The position numbers and the translations under genes are program-made. Below are positions 12,397-24,637 of a stretch of 64,000 nucleotides of DNA, piece after piece. Position 1 is the first letter of the stretch. The number at the start of each line of letters is the position of its first letter. The stretch comes from Astyanax mexicanus (Eukaryota; Chordata; Actinopteri; Characiformes; Acestrorhamphidae). Location of the stretch: positions 46,905,501 through 46,969,500 of the forward strand of contig NC_064411.1 in NCBI RefSeq assembly GCF_023375975.1, given 5' to 3'. A model generated the notes under the pieces. That model was not told where the DNA came from, ran no database searches, and saw only the letters and a list, made by a program, of their open reading frames with translations.

Positions 12397-15228
12397 TTCC
12401 ACATATGTGTCAGCAGTGTTTTCTGATACCTCAAGTAGCTTAGTGCATTTTTAAAAGGGGTGTCCACAAACATTTGGACATATAGCGTGCCTGCATCAAA
12501 AAGGATATTTTTCCCTTTTTAATGCGCTCTCACTCTGGAATAAAGTACCAAAATACAGAAGTTTGACCTACTTTAATACCCATTTCTAGAACACAGTATC
12601 AGTACTCACTATGGGCAGCAGAGGGCGAGGAGGCTGCCAGCCATCTACAGGCATGCGGGGCTCAGCCAGTGAACACAGCCTGTCAGAGGGACGAGCTTTT
12701 AATGCTGCTGCACTCACTTTCCATTCCGGAGAGCGGCTGCAGATAGACAGACAAAACGATAGATAGACAGTCAGGATAAATAGATAGATAAATAGACAAA
12801 AGTATAGATATAGAGATGGATGAAGTCAATATATATGAGCTCATTCACGTTAATGCTCTTCTCTCAAAGTAAGCACAATGGGCAATACTCAGGTCAGCTA
12901 AGGTTTTTGAGGTTATGTCCACATGCTGTACATGTCGATAACATAATTATTGGCAGTTACAAAATATATAAAATATTTTTTTTATACAATATTGTAAATA
13001 AAAATTGACATAAAGATGAGTGTATCAAAGTTAAAGTAGTATTTATCTTCTCTCTCTTGCTAGGGTATTTGCCTGTAGTTTGTAATCTATAATAGAAAAT
13101 AATATCCCTAATAAAAAAAAAAAACATATGCATCCTATCAGAGTAAAGTGGAAACAGTAATTATATAGGTTTATTGTTAATTGTCATTGTTAATTGTTGC
13201 ACACACCCACCCAAACTCAAATGACAAATTTCTTAATTAATTGATTAATACTTGAAATTTTATAGCCTCAAACATGAATTACAGCATCACCAGGGCAGGT
13301 ACTAAATTATAATGCCATCAAATATCAGTCTGAATCAAATTATCCACTCAATGCTTATATTTTATCAATTCTGCAATCATAGGACAGTTACCTGATGTTT
13401 AAGCGAGCATTAGGCTTTTTACTCTGTGTAATCTGTAACCATCGTGGAGTCAGATCTGCAAAGAAACACAGATAACCATAATGTAAAACAAAACTGTGCA
13501 CACTTTCTATCATTCAAGACGTGCATGTGCAGCTTTAGGACATGAGCAAATATTGGTTTAACATCACTGATAATAAAGATCATATAGGGAAAGCATTTTG
13601 TTATTTTATTAGTACTTAAAACTACAATGGTAGTAAATTGTAAGTGTGCCTAAAAAAAGTAATGCTTTATCTTACCAAAAGCAGTGGTGTAGCTGTTTGA
13701 TTTTGCTGGAAGCTTATCCAACCAGTACACAGAGCGTCTGCAAACACATGAGAGAAACTAGATAATAACCAGGCCTGAAGGAAGATTCCTGACAAATACA
13801 TACAGATCAAACTGTTCCAACAAGTCACCGAACTCAGGAGACACACTGTAAAGACTGCTGCAAAGGTTTGACTGCTGCATGAAGTGTATTGTCTTTTTTA
13901 ATGTACTTTTTTATGTAATTATGTAATTTGTTTCACATTTTTACACAAATGTACAATAGAACAACAGTGCGAGAATTTAAACAACATTATGGCTGTAGTG
14001 TAAATCATGTCAGGTAGCGTTAAAGTTCACAATTTCCATATTTTAAGATATTATATTCAGATTTTATTAAGAAATATAAAATGTAAAACAATAATTGGAT
14101 ATTAGATTCGAACAAGGATATGCATAAGTTAATATGTGATATGTGAATATGGTAGTATAAAGCATAGAGATTTAGAAATAAATGAACAAAAAATGACGGT
14201 TATTATTATTATTATTTTTAATTTATCATAAAAAGATGATGAATATCGCTTAGTCAATTAGTGTAAGAAGATTACCAGTTCGAGCAGTGGTTAAATGGAG
14301 TTGTTTTGTGAAGACCATGAAATGTCCCATGCCTAATTGTAGTGAAGATGAAATGCTAAAACTTAAAAAAACAATTTATTAGAATGCCCTAGATCAAAAT
14401 CAGTCTGGGATAACCTTAATGAAATAATAACAAAAGAACTTGTAATAAACATAAATACACTAGCATTTGGATTATTAGATGATTCTCTATCTCAAATAGA
14501 ATGAAATAGAATTCTGATGGTTATATGCATCACAAAATAGAAATTATGGAAGACAAGTGTACGCTTTTTTAAACAAATTGTGAAAGAACTTAAACGAAGA
14601 CAAACTTTGGACTATGAAATGAATAAAGGACACTTATGGACAATTTTTTTTTATTTTAATGAAGGACACATTTTTTGACATTATGTAGGCTATGTTGTAT
14701 TAATACATTTTGCTGTAAATTATTAAATAAAGATGTTTAAATCTTAAAAAAGTAAAGTGAGGTAGAGCAAGGTGGAGGGTGGTGGAGTAAGGTAGAGAGT
14801 GAGGTAGCGCAAGGTGGAGAGAGATACAGGGAGGAGGAGTGGGGTAGAGAGAGCTACAGCAAGATAGAGTGGTGTAGAGTGAGGTAGGGTGGGGTAGAGT
14901 GAGTTTGAGCAAGGTAGAGGAAAGTAAAACAAGGCAGATGGAGGATGGAGCGAGGAAAAGAGGTAGAGTGAGGTAGATTTCCACAGTGAACGCACACACC
15001 CATTTATTTATTGTATTTCACATCAATATCAGGATATCCGACAGCTTTATCACACCCCTAAAGAACATGGTTGACATACTATAGGGGTGGTTGACATTTC
15101 CTCTAACAGGGCGCTGTTCCTGAAGCAACTACAGCATCAGCTGAAGGCTCACCTGTCAGGGAACTTGAGCAGGTTGGGTTTAGGCTGGGCGAGGCGGTCT
15201 ATGCGGGTTGCCATGGGAGAGCAGAGGC
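9697..15228 (-). CDS. theg: Theg/Spmap2-like sperm microtubule-associated protein
   Basis: Six minus-strand exons (15228-15153, 13737-13676, 13455-13392, 12736-12610, 11331-11175, 9938-9697) join in phase to 237 residues. The start is ATG 15214. The protein is made of short THEG-type repeats, seen as RIDRLAQPKP, SVYWLDKLP, DRLCSLAEPR, SRICQLAHPKK, ERLQMLATPKPRKP and PRLQELALPP. THEG proteins are spermatid proteins of the sperm tail; mouse Theg has been reported to bind a chaperonin subunit. The fish protein is shorter than human THEG, fitting a repeat protein with fewer units. I cannot tell the THEG from the THEGL paralogue. Two RFX X-boxes upstream (16520, 18705) fit expression in ciliated or flagellated cells. 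Confidence 0.82.
10251..10275. repeat. ATATT microsatellite
   Basis: About five tandem attat units. A second AT-rich simple tract (tcatatatat units) follows at 10372-10420. Confidence 0.75.
11175..11331 (-). CDS. theg: theg-like coding exon 5
   Basis: Acceptor CACACAG, donor A|GTGAGT, 157 bp, phase 0 in and phase 1 out. It includes SRICQLAHPKK. Confidence 0.82.
12359..12393. repeat. GT microsatellite
   Basis: About 17 GT dinucleotides in a theg intron. The long His-Thr frame across it is an artefact. Confidence 0.9.
12610..12736 (-). CDS. theg: theg-like coding exon 4
   Basis: Acceptor CTGCAG, donor ATA|GTGAGT, 127 bp, phase 2 in and phase 0 out. It encodes RSPEWKVSAAL and the repeat DRLCSLAEPR. 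Confidence 0.82.
12743..12820. repeat. Imperfect GATA-type simple repeat
   Basis: Degenerate agatagac/gatagata units just upstream of theg exon 4. Confidence 0.7.
13392..13455 (-). CDS. theg: theg-like coding exon 3
   Basis: Acceptor TTTGCAG, donor AG|GTAACT, 64 bp, phase 1 in and phase 2 out. It encodes LTPRWLQITQSKKPNARLNI. Confidence 0.8.
13676..13737 (-). CDS. theg: theg-like coding exon 2
   Basis: Acceptor TTTGCAG, donor G|GTAAGA, 62 bp, phase 2 in and phase 1 out. It encodes SVYWLDKLP, a hallmark of the THEG repeat. Confidence 0.85.
13738..15152. other. theg: theg-like intron 1
   Basis: AT-rich intron holding a purine-rich minisatellite (14755-14975). No other recognisable content. 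Confidence 0.6.
14755..14975. repeat. GAGGTAGAGTG-type purine minisatellite
   Basis: Degenerate 10-15 bp units around gaggtagagtg and gcaaggtggag. Overlapping Ser/Leu/Pro/Thr-rich minus-strand frames here are by-products of the repeat. Confidence 0.8.
15153..15228 (-). CDS. theg: theg-like coding exon 1
   Basis: The acceptor CTGCTGCAG precedes 15228 and the ATG is at 15214. It codes MATRIDRLAQPKPNLLKFPD, then donor AG|GTGAGC, phase 2. Fourteen leader bases precede the ATG, implying a non-coding exon farther right. Confidence 0.8.
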
Positions 15229-16409
15229 CTGCAGCAGGGGCAGATTAAATCCACTGCTGGCCAGACACCTGAGAGGAGCACACACTGCATTAAACTGTAA
15301 ACCTTACATCTGAGACTAATCGAAGCAAATTAACTCAATTAAACAAGTAATGTACAGTTCCACAGTTTAATCAAGAGCCCACTGAGCATCAGGAGACAAT
15401 GTTCTACTATAATCATCCTCCAATGGAGGAGGTGCATGACAAACTTAAGTGCATTATTAAAAGTGGTCCATTTAATTGCAAACCAGAGGTGGATCTAAAT
15501 TGATTTGAGCATGAACAGTTTAAATAATTGAATACTACACTGTACAAATACATGTACAAATACACACACAAATCCTTATCATAAGAAATAAATTATGCTT
15601 AGTTGTACTTTTTCTTTAAATTAGATAAATTGTTGGGACATTCCAGGATTTTGGTACATTTCAGGGGTGGTCACTTCTAAAAATTTGATCTTCAATTTGA
15701 TTATTTTTAGTCATATATCTATTAAATACAGGTAATAGACTATCAAAAAGTTTGATTTGTGAAGCTCAGGTATCAAAGCAGTTTTTTAAATTAGATTATG
15801 CAATATATTTGGTAACTTACAGTAACAGGGTTGTGAGTAACAGGGTTGCAAATCTAGGTTGTGGTTGTGGTTTAACCCAGGAACAGATGCTAACTGTAAA
15901 ATTTAGCTATGTATACAGTTTGTCTCATAACAAGTACATTTTTCACAAAAATAGTCATTTAGATATTTTGGATATGTACATTTGAAATTTAAGTGGTGGG
16001 ACAGGAAATGTACCAAAATCCTGGAATGTCCCTGTTATTCTTCTATGATAAATCTTAAGTTTTTTTTTTTCTTAACCTTACAAGGACATCTAGTCATAAG
16101 CAAGTGCAAACAAGCACTAAGAAGCAATGTTTTCCATTTATCCATCTATCCAACCATCCAATTAACACACGAGTACACATTACTGTAGTTAGCTATAAAA
16201 AACTAGTCAAAAGAAAGTGCAGAAATGCACTAAGCAGCAATATGTTATATAGACAGCTTAGCTATCTATTAAGTTAAATATTTTTAATAGAAAGTGTTAG
16301 CAGAAAACCATAGGCTACATATCTAGGTTAGTTAATAAGTAAGCCTAAACGAATGACCTCACCTGAAATTAAGCACCCACACGTAGCTGTACCGTTGATA
16401 AAGTCTCAC
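15229..16409. other. Probable leader intron of the theg-like gene
   Basis: Between coding exon 1 and the suspected leader exon. AT-rich, with no other gene signal. Two short plus-strand frames here have no recognisable content. Confidence 0.35.
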
Positions 16410-16500
16410 CTGCGTTTTAGAATAATCCAGAAACCGAATTACAATACTCCGTATTTCTCTTTTATTGCTATATTGTAGTATAAGCCTACCTGCTACAGCC
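16410..16500 (-). other. Possible non-coding leader exon of the theg-like gene
   Basis: On the minus strand a good donor (GCAG|GTGAGAC) ends at 16410, and coding exon 1 has an acceptor 14 bases before its ATG. A leader exon upstream is therefore expected, and an X-box lies just beyond it. The 5' limit is a guess. Confidence 0.35.
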
Positions 16501-16519
16501 AGTGGGGGTCCGGACACTC

Positions 16520-16533
16520 GTTACTGTGGCAAC
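16520..16533 (-). promoter_or_regulatory. RFX X-box in the probable theg promoter
   Basis: On the minus strand it reads GTTGCC-AC-AGTAAC, an exact match to the X-box consensus GTNRCC-(0-3)-RGYAAC. RFX factors use such sites to switch on ciliary and flagellar genes. It sits about 1.3 kb before the ATG and about 110 bp before the suspected leader donor. Confidence 0.55.
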
Positions 16534-17163
16534 TAGGGTCCGTCTCAAACGGCACCCATGCACCCTACCTAGTGCACTACACAGACAGGTCATTAAAGCT
16601 TCTTCAGCCAAATAATGTTTTTTTTGTATGTTAAACTACGAGGGATGTTAAATTTAGCCACTTCTGGTAACAAAAACTTTCCTTCTTCTTTTTTATGCTC
16701 TAAAGTTCTGTATTTATTTGTCTGCTGAGAACAGCCAGGCCTCTCAACAGCTGCTGACAGTTCTAAAAATAACTTCAAGTGCCTTTTCTTCCTTCTTTAT
16801 TATTTATTTATGCCTTATCTGTTCTTTGACACACTTTATGAAGCACTTGTGCTGGAACCTCTGTATATTAAAAAACAATATCCTTTTTAATAATAGAATA
16901 ATTACAGGGCTTATTCTTCCAGGATCAAATAACCCAAAAAACAATTAACATAGAAACGTTTACATTTAAATGTAGGTCTTGTAAATCACGCTTTATGTTC
17001 TTACAAACCATACTTTTTAAGATATTAACAAAAAAATGAGTATACTTTTACCGTATACTTATAATGAGATACTTTAACCTCAGTATCAGCCTGAATTGGC
17101 CTGAACTGGTTCTTAACTGTGCTAATGTTTAGCCTTCCTTCCTCTCCGTCTCTCTCAATACAT

Positions 17164-17164
<1 letters not shown>

Positions 17165-17211
<47 letters not shown>
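17165..17211. repeat. TATC tetranucleotide microsatellite
   Basis: About 12 uninterrupted tatc/ctat units. Confidence 0.92.
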
Positions 17212-17754
17212 TAGTAAAAGCATGGTAATTACACAATAGTAATAACAGTAATGACATAATAACCCTACACAATATCAATAACACTGCAAGAACATAACAC
17301 TGCAGCATTTGCTTATTGTAATAACATTATAATAACATTGTATTAACATTTTTGTAATAACACAGCAATAACATTGTAATCAAACATTGACCTGTCTTTA
17401 TTAATCTACGATGCATTATATGTCTTTCTAATGTTTAATAATAGTGACTAGTTTTCTGTTTTAGCACTTCTTTCTGTTCTTCCTTTTTCATTTCTGCCTG
17501 CTCTGTTCCTTCATACATTCCAGTTCTGAAAATATATTTATTTATATGAAAAGAGATAATTTATATTAATAATACTATTATTATTATTATTTTTGTTTAC
17601 ATCATAATGAAAACGTAGTTCCTCCGCTTTCATCCAAATGCAGACTGAATCTCCTACAAACATCTATCCAATCCATGACAGTCACGTTCACTTGTGCTGA
17701 CAAACGTGCACACAGGCCAGCCTGTCCTTCCCCCTGTCCAGCAGCCACGCACAT

Positions 17755-17812
17755 ACACACACACACACACTCATGCGCACACACACGCTCATGCTCTCAC
17801 ACACACATGCAG
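17755..17812. repeat. CA-rich microsatellite
   Basis: Interrupted acacac runs. The His-Thr-rich frames across it are artefacts. Confidence 0.75.
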
Positions 17813-18704
17813 CAACAGGGCACAGCAGCAGATGGAGCCCGGGGCCAGGCCTCCATAATGATATTACAGGCCAGAGGGCAAATGTGAAACAGTTAAAACA
17901 TGCTGGGGGGAAGGTTAGTCACAGACTGCAGACTGAACCTGGACAGTGGGGCAGAACCACACAGCAGCTACCCCGGGCCCCGAGTCACTGTCTCCACTGG
18001 ACCCTGTGGCTGGTGTGGTGATGGGAATCATCTTGACTGGTTTTGTGGCTGCCTGCTTGGATCTGAGAGCTTTATGAAACTGCCTGCATGCCTTGTGAAG
18101 TCTAGCGACACTAGAGAGCGCCCTAGAGCAAGTCCAAAATGAATGAGTGCAAGTGGAGCTTTTGTGCAACTTTTGTGCATCATGATTTATCATGTTTAGA
18201 CAGTCATTGGTTTAGATAGATGTTAGTTTATATATGTTTATTAGTATAGTATTCTCAACACATACAATCAAAAACTATTCAACACTGCTGTCATAATTCT
18301 AAATGAATTTAAACTCTTGTTTAAGGACTTTCTAAACTGTCTGATGTACCTACATAATGCTAGTGTCTGGTGTTTTTGCCATAATGTGAAGGTGTTCTAG
18401 TTGAAGGTTCCTAGTTGGACATGGAAGTTTCCACATCTGATTTAAAATAGAACACAGTATAAAGTGATATAGGGCATCTAGTGTAAGTAAAAATAAATAA
18501 ATAAATTTAAAAAATCACATTAACTTTAAATATTTTGTACTGATGCAAAATCTTATTATACAAAAAAAGGGAGTAATCCACTTGTATGCTACTGTGTACC
18601 TGTTCCACTTTAACCTGAAGGACTCCACCGTATAAGAAGATTGATGGTTATGGTTGGGAGGGTGGTGCTTAGGGGGGGGAGCCGGATCCTGTTGAGATGC
18701 TGCT

Positions 18705-18718
18705 GTTGCCGTGGCAAC
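18705..18718. promoter_or_regulatory. Second X-box-type site (near-palindrome)
   Basis: GTTGCC-GT-GGCAAC, a perfect symmetric X-box, in a GC-rich patch about 3.5 kb upstream of the theg-like ATG. Its target is not certain. Confidence 0.45.
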
Positions 18719-20675
18719 TGCTGCCGCTCCCGTGGTTATTTTGGAGTTTTCTGTGACCCGTCACTGATGAAATGTTCCAGCTCTTTCTGCTTCAGTGCTC
18801 TCCACCCCTCACACCTGCTCTTACACGGCAAGCCGCTAAAGTGTGCACACATACATACATACAGTATACAGAAACATACACCTTCATACTTTAGGATCCA
18901 TCTACAAAAAAATAAAACACAGCCAGCATCACAGAGCTCTACAAAACTGCACAAAGTATAATGAAGGGATTAGGCTCTGTTTAGTCCTGGCCTTCATCTA
19001 CAGTCTCAACGGCAGAGCTGTGAAAGCAAGACGTTGTGGTGACACACTCACGAAGCTACAATACGAGGATGCGACTCGCATCAACAATTTATACCAGCAC
19101 TCAGACAGAGCAGTGCTGCCAGATGTTGGCTACCTGTTTAAAAGAGTGGAGAGAAAGCAGACACATTTTTCAACAGCTTCATATACACACCAGCGGTTCA
19201 GAGAAACACCTTTTAGACTCAACATTGGAATCAGAATAGTACTGTTTAAAAAATTACCACAGAACCACAGAATGAATTTATTCCATATTTTGCAGGTGCT
19301 CTAAAACAGAAAACAGTTTTTACTTAATAAAATAGTTAATAAAATGGACATGACATACTGTGAACCTTAAGTACTTCAAATTAAGAGCAAACAGGGGATT
19401 TGTTGCTAAGGTTAGCCAAATGATTTTACTCTCTTCAAGTCTCCTACGAAAAAAAAAAAACTGGGAAGTGATTGAGTGGGGACAAGGCTAAAAGCTAACC
19501 AGTTACAATCTCTTCAGCTTCAGATGATAGCAACACAATGCAGAATCACTATCAGGAATAATTACAGCACCTTTGTTTTGGTGGCTAATCTATGCTTTAA
19601 AATGTATATTTATGTAGATCAGCCTAAAGCAGAGCTTGTTCTTTATCTCACAAGCTGTCTTTAAAAGGAAAATCATGTTATATATAGTGGTACATAGACT
19701 TGTTAAACCATATTCAATTAAATACTCAAATGTATTTAAGTGTAATAGGTAATAATAAAAAAGTTGATGTATAAATACTAAGTATGTAACTTTTTTTGCC
19801 CTGTAATTAAGCCTCAAAATGTAACATGCTGTTTTTGGCTGTGTTATAACCTGCATTGTACAGTAACTACAGCTTTGTTTTAACATTCTGTTTTGTTCTC
19901 TTGGTTTAGTGTAGATTAGCTAACTAAAGAGATTTTAGCCAGCCTAGCATTATCTGCCTTGAAATAGTAGACAAAACAATAACTAGTTCCACATCCCACA
20001 TGGAAAACTGAATAATTTATGAGTTTGCTCTTTTATGTAAAGACTACTTTTCAGGACTGTAAACAGAATGTTGTTGCTGACATTGTGAATCTGGATGCTG
20101 ATTGAAACATGATAAATGAACCAATAGAACTGCTAAAAGAAATGACTCAGAAATACTCTGCTTTTCACTGAACTAAACACCCTATGCTTCATTATGATCA
20201 AACATTTCTCAGATGATTGTGATATTATTTTTAGGTTATTTTTCCCAGAACTAGTTTTACTCATAAAATGCATTTAGTGACATTTATCTTGTTTCCCAGT
20301 GAAATAAATATGTGGAAATGAGCTGCACACACAATAAATGCCACTGCTATAAAATTATTAATCCATCACATTGTCAGAGATGTATTTTGATAGTGTTAAA
20401 TGTGTTATTACATTAATTCTCTTCATTCATAGAGAAAAGCTCTTCTCAGTAGGATACCAAGTGTCGGATTAGAGTTTGCAGTATGCAAATGGGTGTTAAA
20501 TCTCTAAAAGGGACAAAATAATGCACTTCTGTCTCTGACACACACACTCAGCCCATTAGCTCCCATATACATCATCATACCACATATAGACTTAGTGGCA
20601 TGTGGGAGCCGTGACCTATTTTTCTGGGCGTATTGTTTTGCAGGCTTGAAGGAACTGTCTCTACTTTATGCTGAG

Positions 20676-20685
20676 CGAGAGACAG

Positions 20686-20723
<38 letters not shown>

Positions 20724-20727
20724 CAAG

Positions 20728-20758
<31 letters not shown>

Positions 20759-20776
20759 GAGGGTGAGAGAGAGAGC
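20676..20776. repeat. GA microsatellite
   Basis: About 100 bp of gaga with rare interruptions. The Arg/Glu-rich and Ser/Leu-rich frames here are artefacts. Confidence 0.92.
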
Positions 20777-21368
20777 TGTATTTGCCTCGTCTGCTTCACG
20801 CTTCGCTTCCCCTCTCGAGAACGTATTTATTCTGTAAGCTCTGGGTCACATTCCTCCACACTGCACAGCAGACCTAGCACACAAGAATTATCCAATGCAG
20901 CCTTTACTTTTGTTTTATATAAAAAAGCATATTTTATTCAAAGGAAAAATAAAACATTACAGAAAAAAAACAGTACAGAAAGTCAGTCAAATTAGTTATT
21001 ACCAATAACCAATGGTCATAATCTACAGTCATAAACTACAGTGTAGTTCAGTAATGTTACACTCTGTGACAGAGTAGCTGGGGCTTGCTATACTGGTTGT
21101 GGGTGCTATAGTGGGTGGACTAGCTTTATTTAGAAGCTGTGAGGGCAGGTTGGGGGTCCATCAGAAGCATCTCAGTGATGTAATCTCATACTCAATGCAT
21201 CTCTGTTAAACAGATGTCTCTTAGGTCAGTCATATCTTTGTGAGTCCGCAGCAAACAGTCTTCCCTGTCTGATAATGCCTGTCATTTCTGACACACAGAG
21301 TGAGATAAGCTCATCTGGTACTATTTTACTTTACTGTAGACCAGAGAATGTGCTCGTAAAACGTGGTA

Positions 21369-21927
21369 CGCTCTTAAAAATAAAGGTGCTATAAAGGGCT
21401 CTTTGAGCGAAGCCACAAAATAACCACTTTTGCTTCCATAAACCGTGTTTGTTAAGGAAACTAAAGAGAGTGACTAAAGAGAGTGTAAGGAACCTACATC
21501 TCCTCAGCAAACACAGTTTATTCACCCAACTTCCTGTTTATAAAAAGTAATGGGAATGTAAAGAAGCCTGAAGTGGTAAAAACCTGCTACATCAGAAGTC
21601 TTCAAATCTGGAGCCTGAACCCAGTTTCTAGTCCTGGACTCTTGGTAGGTATGTAGTCCATAACAGGTAGGAAAGCTAACATGAATACATCCATAATTCC
21701 TGGTATTCACTTATTTAGGAGTATTTTCAGGAGTCTGCTTTAATAACACAGAGGCCATGAAGTATTGTAAAGAATTCTAATATATCAAGTATCACAGTTT
21801 TGCGATAATATTGATTACACTACAGAAGCCTCAAGTCTGACCCAAATTGGCTTGCTATTCTTGACCCCTTGTTGCTGGTCAGTCATCAATCAGAGAACAC
21901 TTTGTAGGACCCTTATTTTTAAGAGCG
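21369..21927. mobile_element. MITE with CGCTCTTAAAAATAA ends
   Basis: The left end TA|CGCTCTTAAAAATAA is mirrored by TTATTTTTAAGAGCG|TA at the right end. The TA at both borders fits a Tc1/mariner-type target site. No transposase remains. Confidence 0.7.
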
Positions 21928-22052
21928 TAGTGCAAGTATTAAAATTCTTCAGTCTTTAGCTCTATCCGGACGGGATTAGTTTCTCAGGGGGGCGTCTGTA
22001 AAAACAAAATTCACACTTCTATTCAGTGATAAAACTTTTGCATCTGAACAGC

Positions 22053-22056
<4 letters not shown>

Positions 22057-22083
<27 letters not shown>
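22057..22083. repeat. A27 homopolymer
   Basis: An uninterrupted run of A followed by GTTTTTTGG. It could be an old retroposon tail, but no retroposon body was recognised. Confidence 0.9.
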
Positions 22084-22087
<4 letters not shown>

Positions 22088-23515
22088 TTTGGCTTTTTGG
22101 TCACATGCCATCATGTTCAGTAGCTCCTCCATTTCCATTCACTGTTGTGTTTACATAAATGTAATTATGGTGCATAGCAGTGGACAAATAGCTGTTTTAT
22201 TAAATGCAAGATGAAAACTCAGAGAGGTGAGTCCGGACGGGACTAAAATGGCATAACACTGTTGACGGCCGATGAGGCCAGCACTAAGTGCATGCGTACA
22301 GGTAAAAACGACGCTTGAAATCCCAGCTGATACTCATTTATACTCATGTCGCATGCCCACGAATCAGAAACACATAAGAAAGTGACTCAAATCTAACTTG
22401 AAAAGATTAGATTTGACATGTCCACACAGCTCTGAAAAAATCTGATCGGTACCACATCAAGGGAAAAAAAGTCGGATTAGAGTCAGTCTAACCTGGTAAC
22501 ATAAACATATTGAAAAGGCATAGGCGAAATAGATGCATTAAGTCCGTCACATACTCATGAATCAGACACACATCTGATACTGAACCACATAAAAAGTGAC
22601 TAAAATCTGAGTCAAAGCCTAGTAATGTGAACAGTCTTTTATTTTTCCTGCTCCAATCAAATCTTCAGAACTAGCTGGCCTTCTAATAGCAAAGCACCCA
22701 AAACTAAAGTTTACTACAGTCATTTGCCCATTCCTTACTGGGGGGCTTCAAATCTAACCTAAATTCAATTCAATTAATTTCCTATATAAGTTGAAACTAA
22801 CAGGAGGGACTTTTCATTCAACCTAATAAAACAGATCTGTTAAGCAGGACACAATTCATAGTTGTTTGTTTGTTCATTCTTGTAATTTAAGGATATAAAG
22901 TATTTGTATATTCATTGATTCTCAATCCCCACCCCAAAAAGTATCTCTATTGCTTCTATTTACAAAGAATGTCAACTAGCTACTGTAAATCCTACAATCA
23001 CAAAGAGAGGAAAAGTGTTAAAGTGTGCTTGAGAGAGTTCAGTAGTTTCTAATAAAGCAGTGCACATTTTTTCAGCTGCGAAAAGTGACTGGTCCCGACA
23101 CGGTCCCTGTGGAAAGGGCGGCTTCCTCTCTCCTGCCAGAAAGAATCGAAGTTGCTGGGGCAGAGAGGACATGGTCGGCCAAGTGGAAAGAGCTTGGCTG
23201 TGGAGAGGCGAGGGCTTTCTCTTCCTGTTTTCACCTCTCTCTCTCACCAGACTCGTGTCTGAGTCACTGGCTCCGGGCACAATCAGAGCTGCTCTTGGCT
23301 GGTCAGCTGCTCCAGGGGAAGAAATTCTGCACATTCCATTGTTGCTGCACAATTTTCTTAACATACTTCACTGCTGTTTAGCCTAATCTCAATCTGCTGA
23401 TTCTATAGTGTACTGTTCTGTACAGATTAGTGACAAATTCTGAGGCCCTGGAATACGACAGAAAACTTGTTGACCTGTTGGGCAACTTGTCTGGCACAAT
23501 TCTGTATTATGCCAT

Positions 23516-23740
23516 ATGACCTTCTTGTCTTCATTCCAGGTACTTGCTCATTCCAGTACACTATTCCAGCAGGACAATGCTCGTCCACATAATGCTGATG
23601 TCTCAAGAGTTTGCCTTGAAGACACTGACGGTCGCTATGTCATTACCAGCCATATCAGTAGACCTATCTTCAACTTGAAACGCCATCAACACTCCACCTC
23701 TTCCAACAAATATTACCATGAGTTGCCCATATCAGCATAA
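23516..23740 (+). pseudogene. Tc1-like transposase relic
   Basis: The plus-strand frame holds FQQDNARPHNADVSRVCLED, the region of the second catalytic Asp of Tc1-type transposases. Similarity fades quickly on both sides. A strongly decayed piece, related to the relic at 8370. Confidence 0.75.
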
Positions 23741-24637
23741 TTTCTTACATCATTTCTTCTTTCTGGTAACTTATATCATCCTTTTGAATAGCATTGCCAT
23801 CCAACACTAGCTTCTGGGCCCATATCTAAGACAGCGAGTGAAACAGAAGACAATGGGCAGACACATCACAGATCAATAGGATATAGATTAGACTGAATTA
23901 CATGAGAGCATTCCTTCATAATAAGATAAGATATCATCTTTTGCCAAGATGGCTGTAAAGACCCTTAAAAGATAGTTCTTACTGATGGCAAAGAAATAGA
24001 AGGCATACCACATTATTACACCACTAGATTTGGCTTTGATAATTGCTGCCCTTCACAACAATACGTAACAAGATGGCACTAATAATGGGTAATGCGTCCT
24101 TTTGCTCACAAAACAGCCTCAATTCTTTGTGGTTTGGACTGATAAGACAGAGCGGGTTCATGGATTTGTGCCAACAACACCCGACCCAACCATCTGTGTG
24201 CAGAAACCTGAGATCCATCAGACCGGGCTATGTCTCTCGCTTTATCTTCAACTGTCCAGCTGTAATGAGCATCTGTAAACTACAGCCTCAGCATTCTGTT
24301 TTTGTCTATATAAAACAGAACCCATTATTCTCAGAGGCGTTCCTGCTCACAACAGTTGTACAGAGTGGTTATGAGCTACTGTAGCCTTTCTGTCGGCTTG
24401 AACCTCAACAAGTCATGTTTAGATCATACACAAGCTGTTTCTATTTGCAGAAATGACGCGGTCATAACGCTTTGATGCTTAAAACTACTCAAAGCTGATG
24501 TAAACATGACACTAACACTCCCTGGTCTGTATCTGCAAGATTTGATGACTTGATGACTGGTGCCACATAATTGGATGGCTGGATAATCTCATAAAGTGGT
24601 GTACAAGTCTTCCTAATAAAGTACTCTTTTTCCGTTT

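Noticed and set aside
14700..14999. Ser/Leu/Pro/Thr-rich frames resembling a mucin or secreted protein
   Set aside because: They translate the purine minisatellite in a theg intron.
18641..19304. Frames of 106 and 153 residues as a possible small gene
   Set aside because: Cys-rich, then His-Thr-rich low-complexity sequence; no recognised family, no splice support, and part of it is simple repeat.
20575..20837. Ser/Leu-rich and Arg/Glu-rich frames
   Set aside because: They translate a GA microsatellite on opposite strands.
22057..22083. Poly-A run as the tail of a processed pseudogene or SINE
   Set aside because: No retrocopy or tRNA-like head was recognised upstream and no target duplication was seen.
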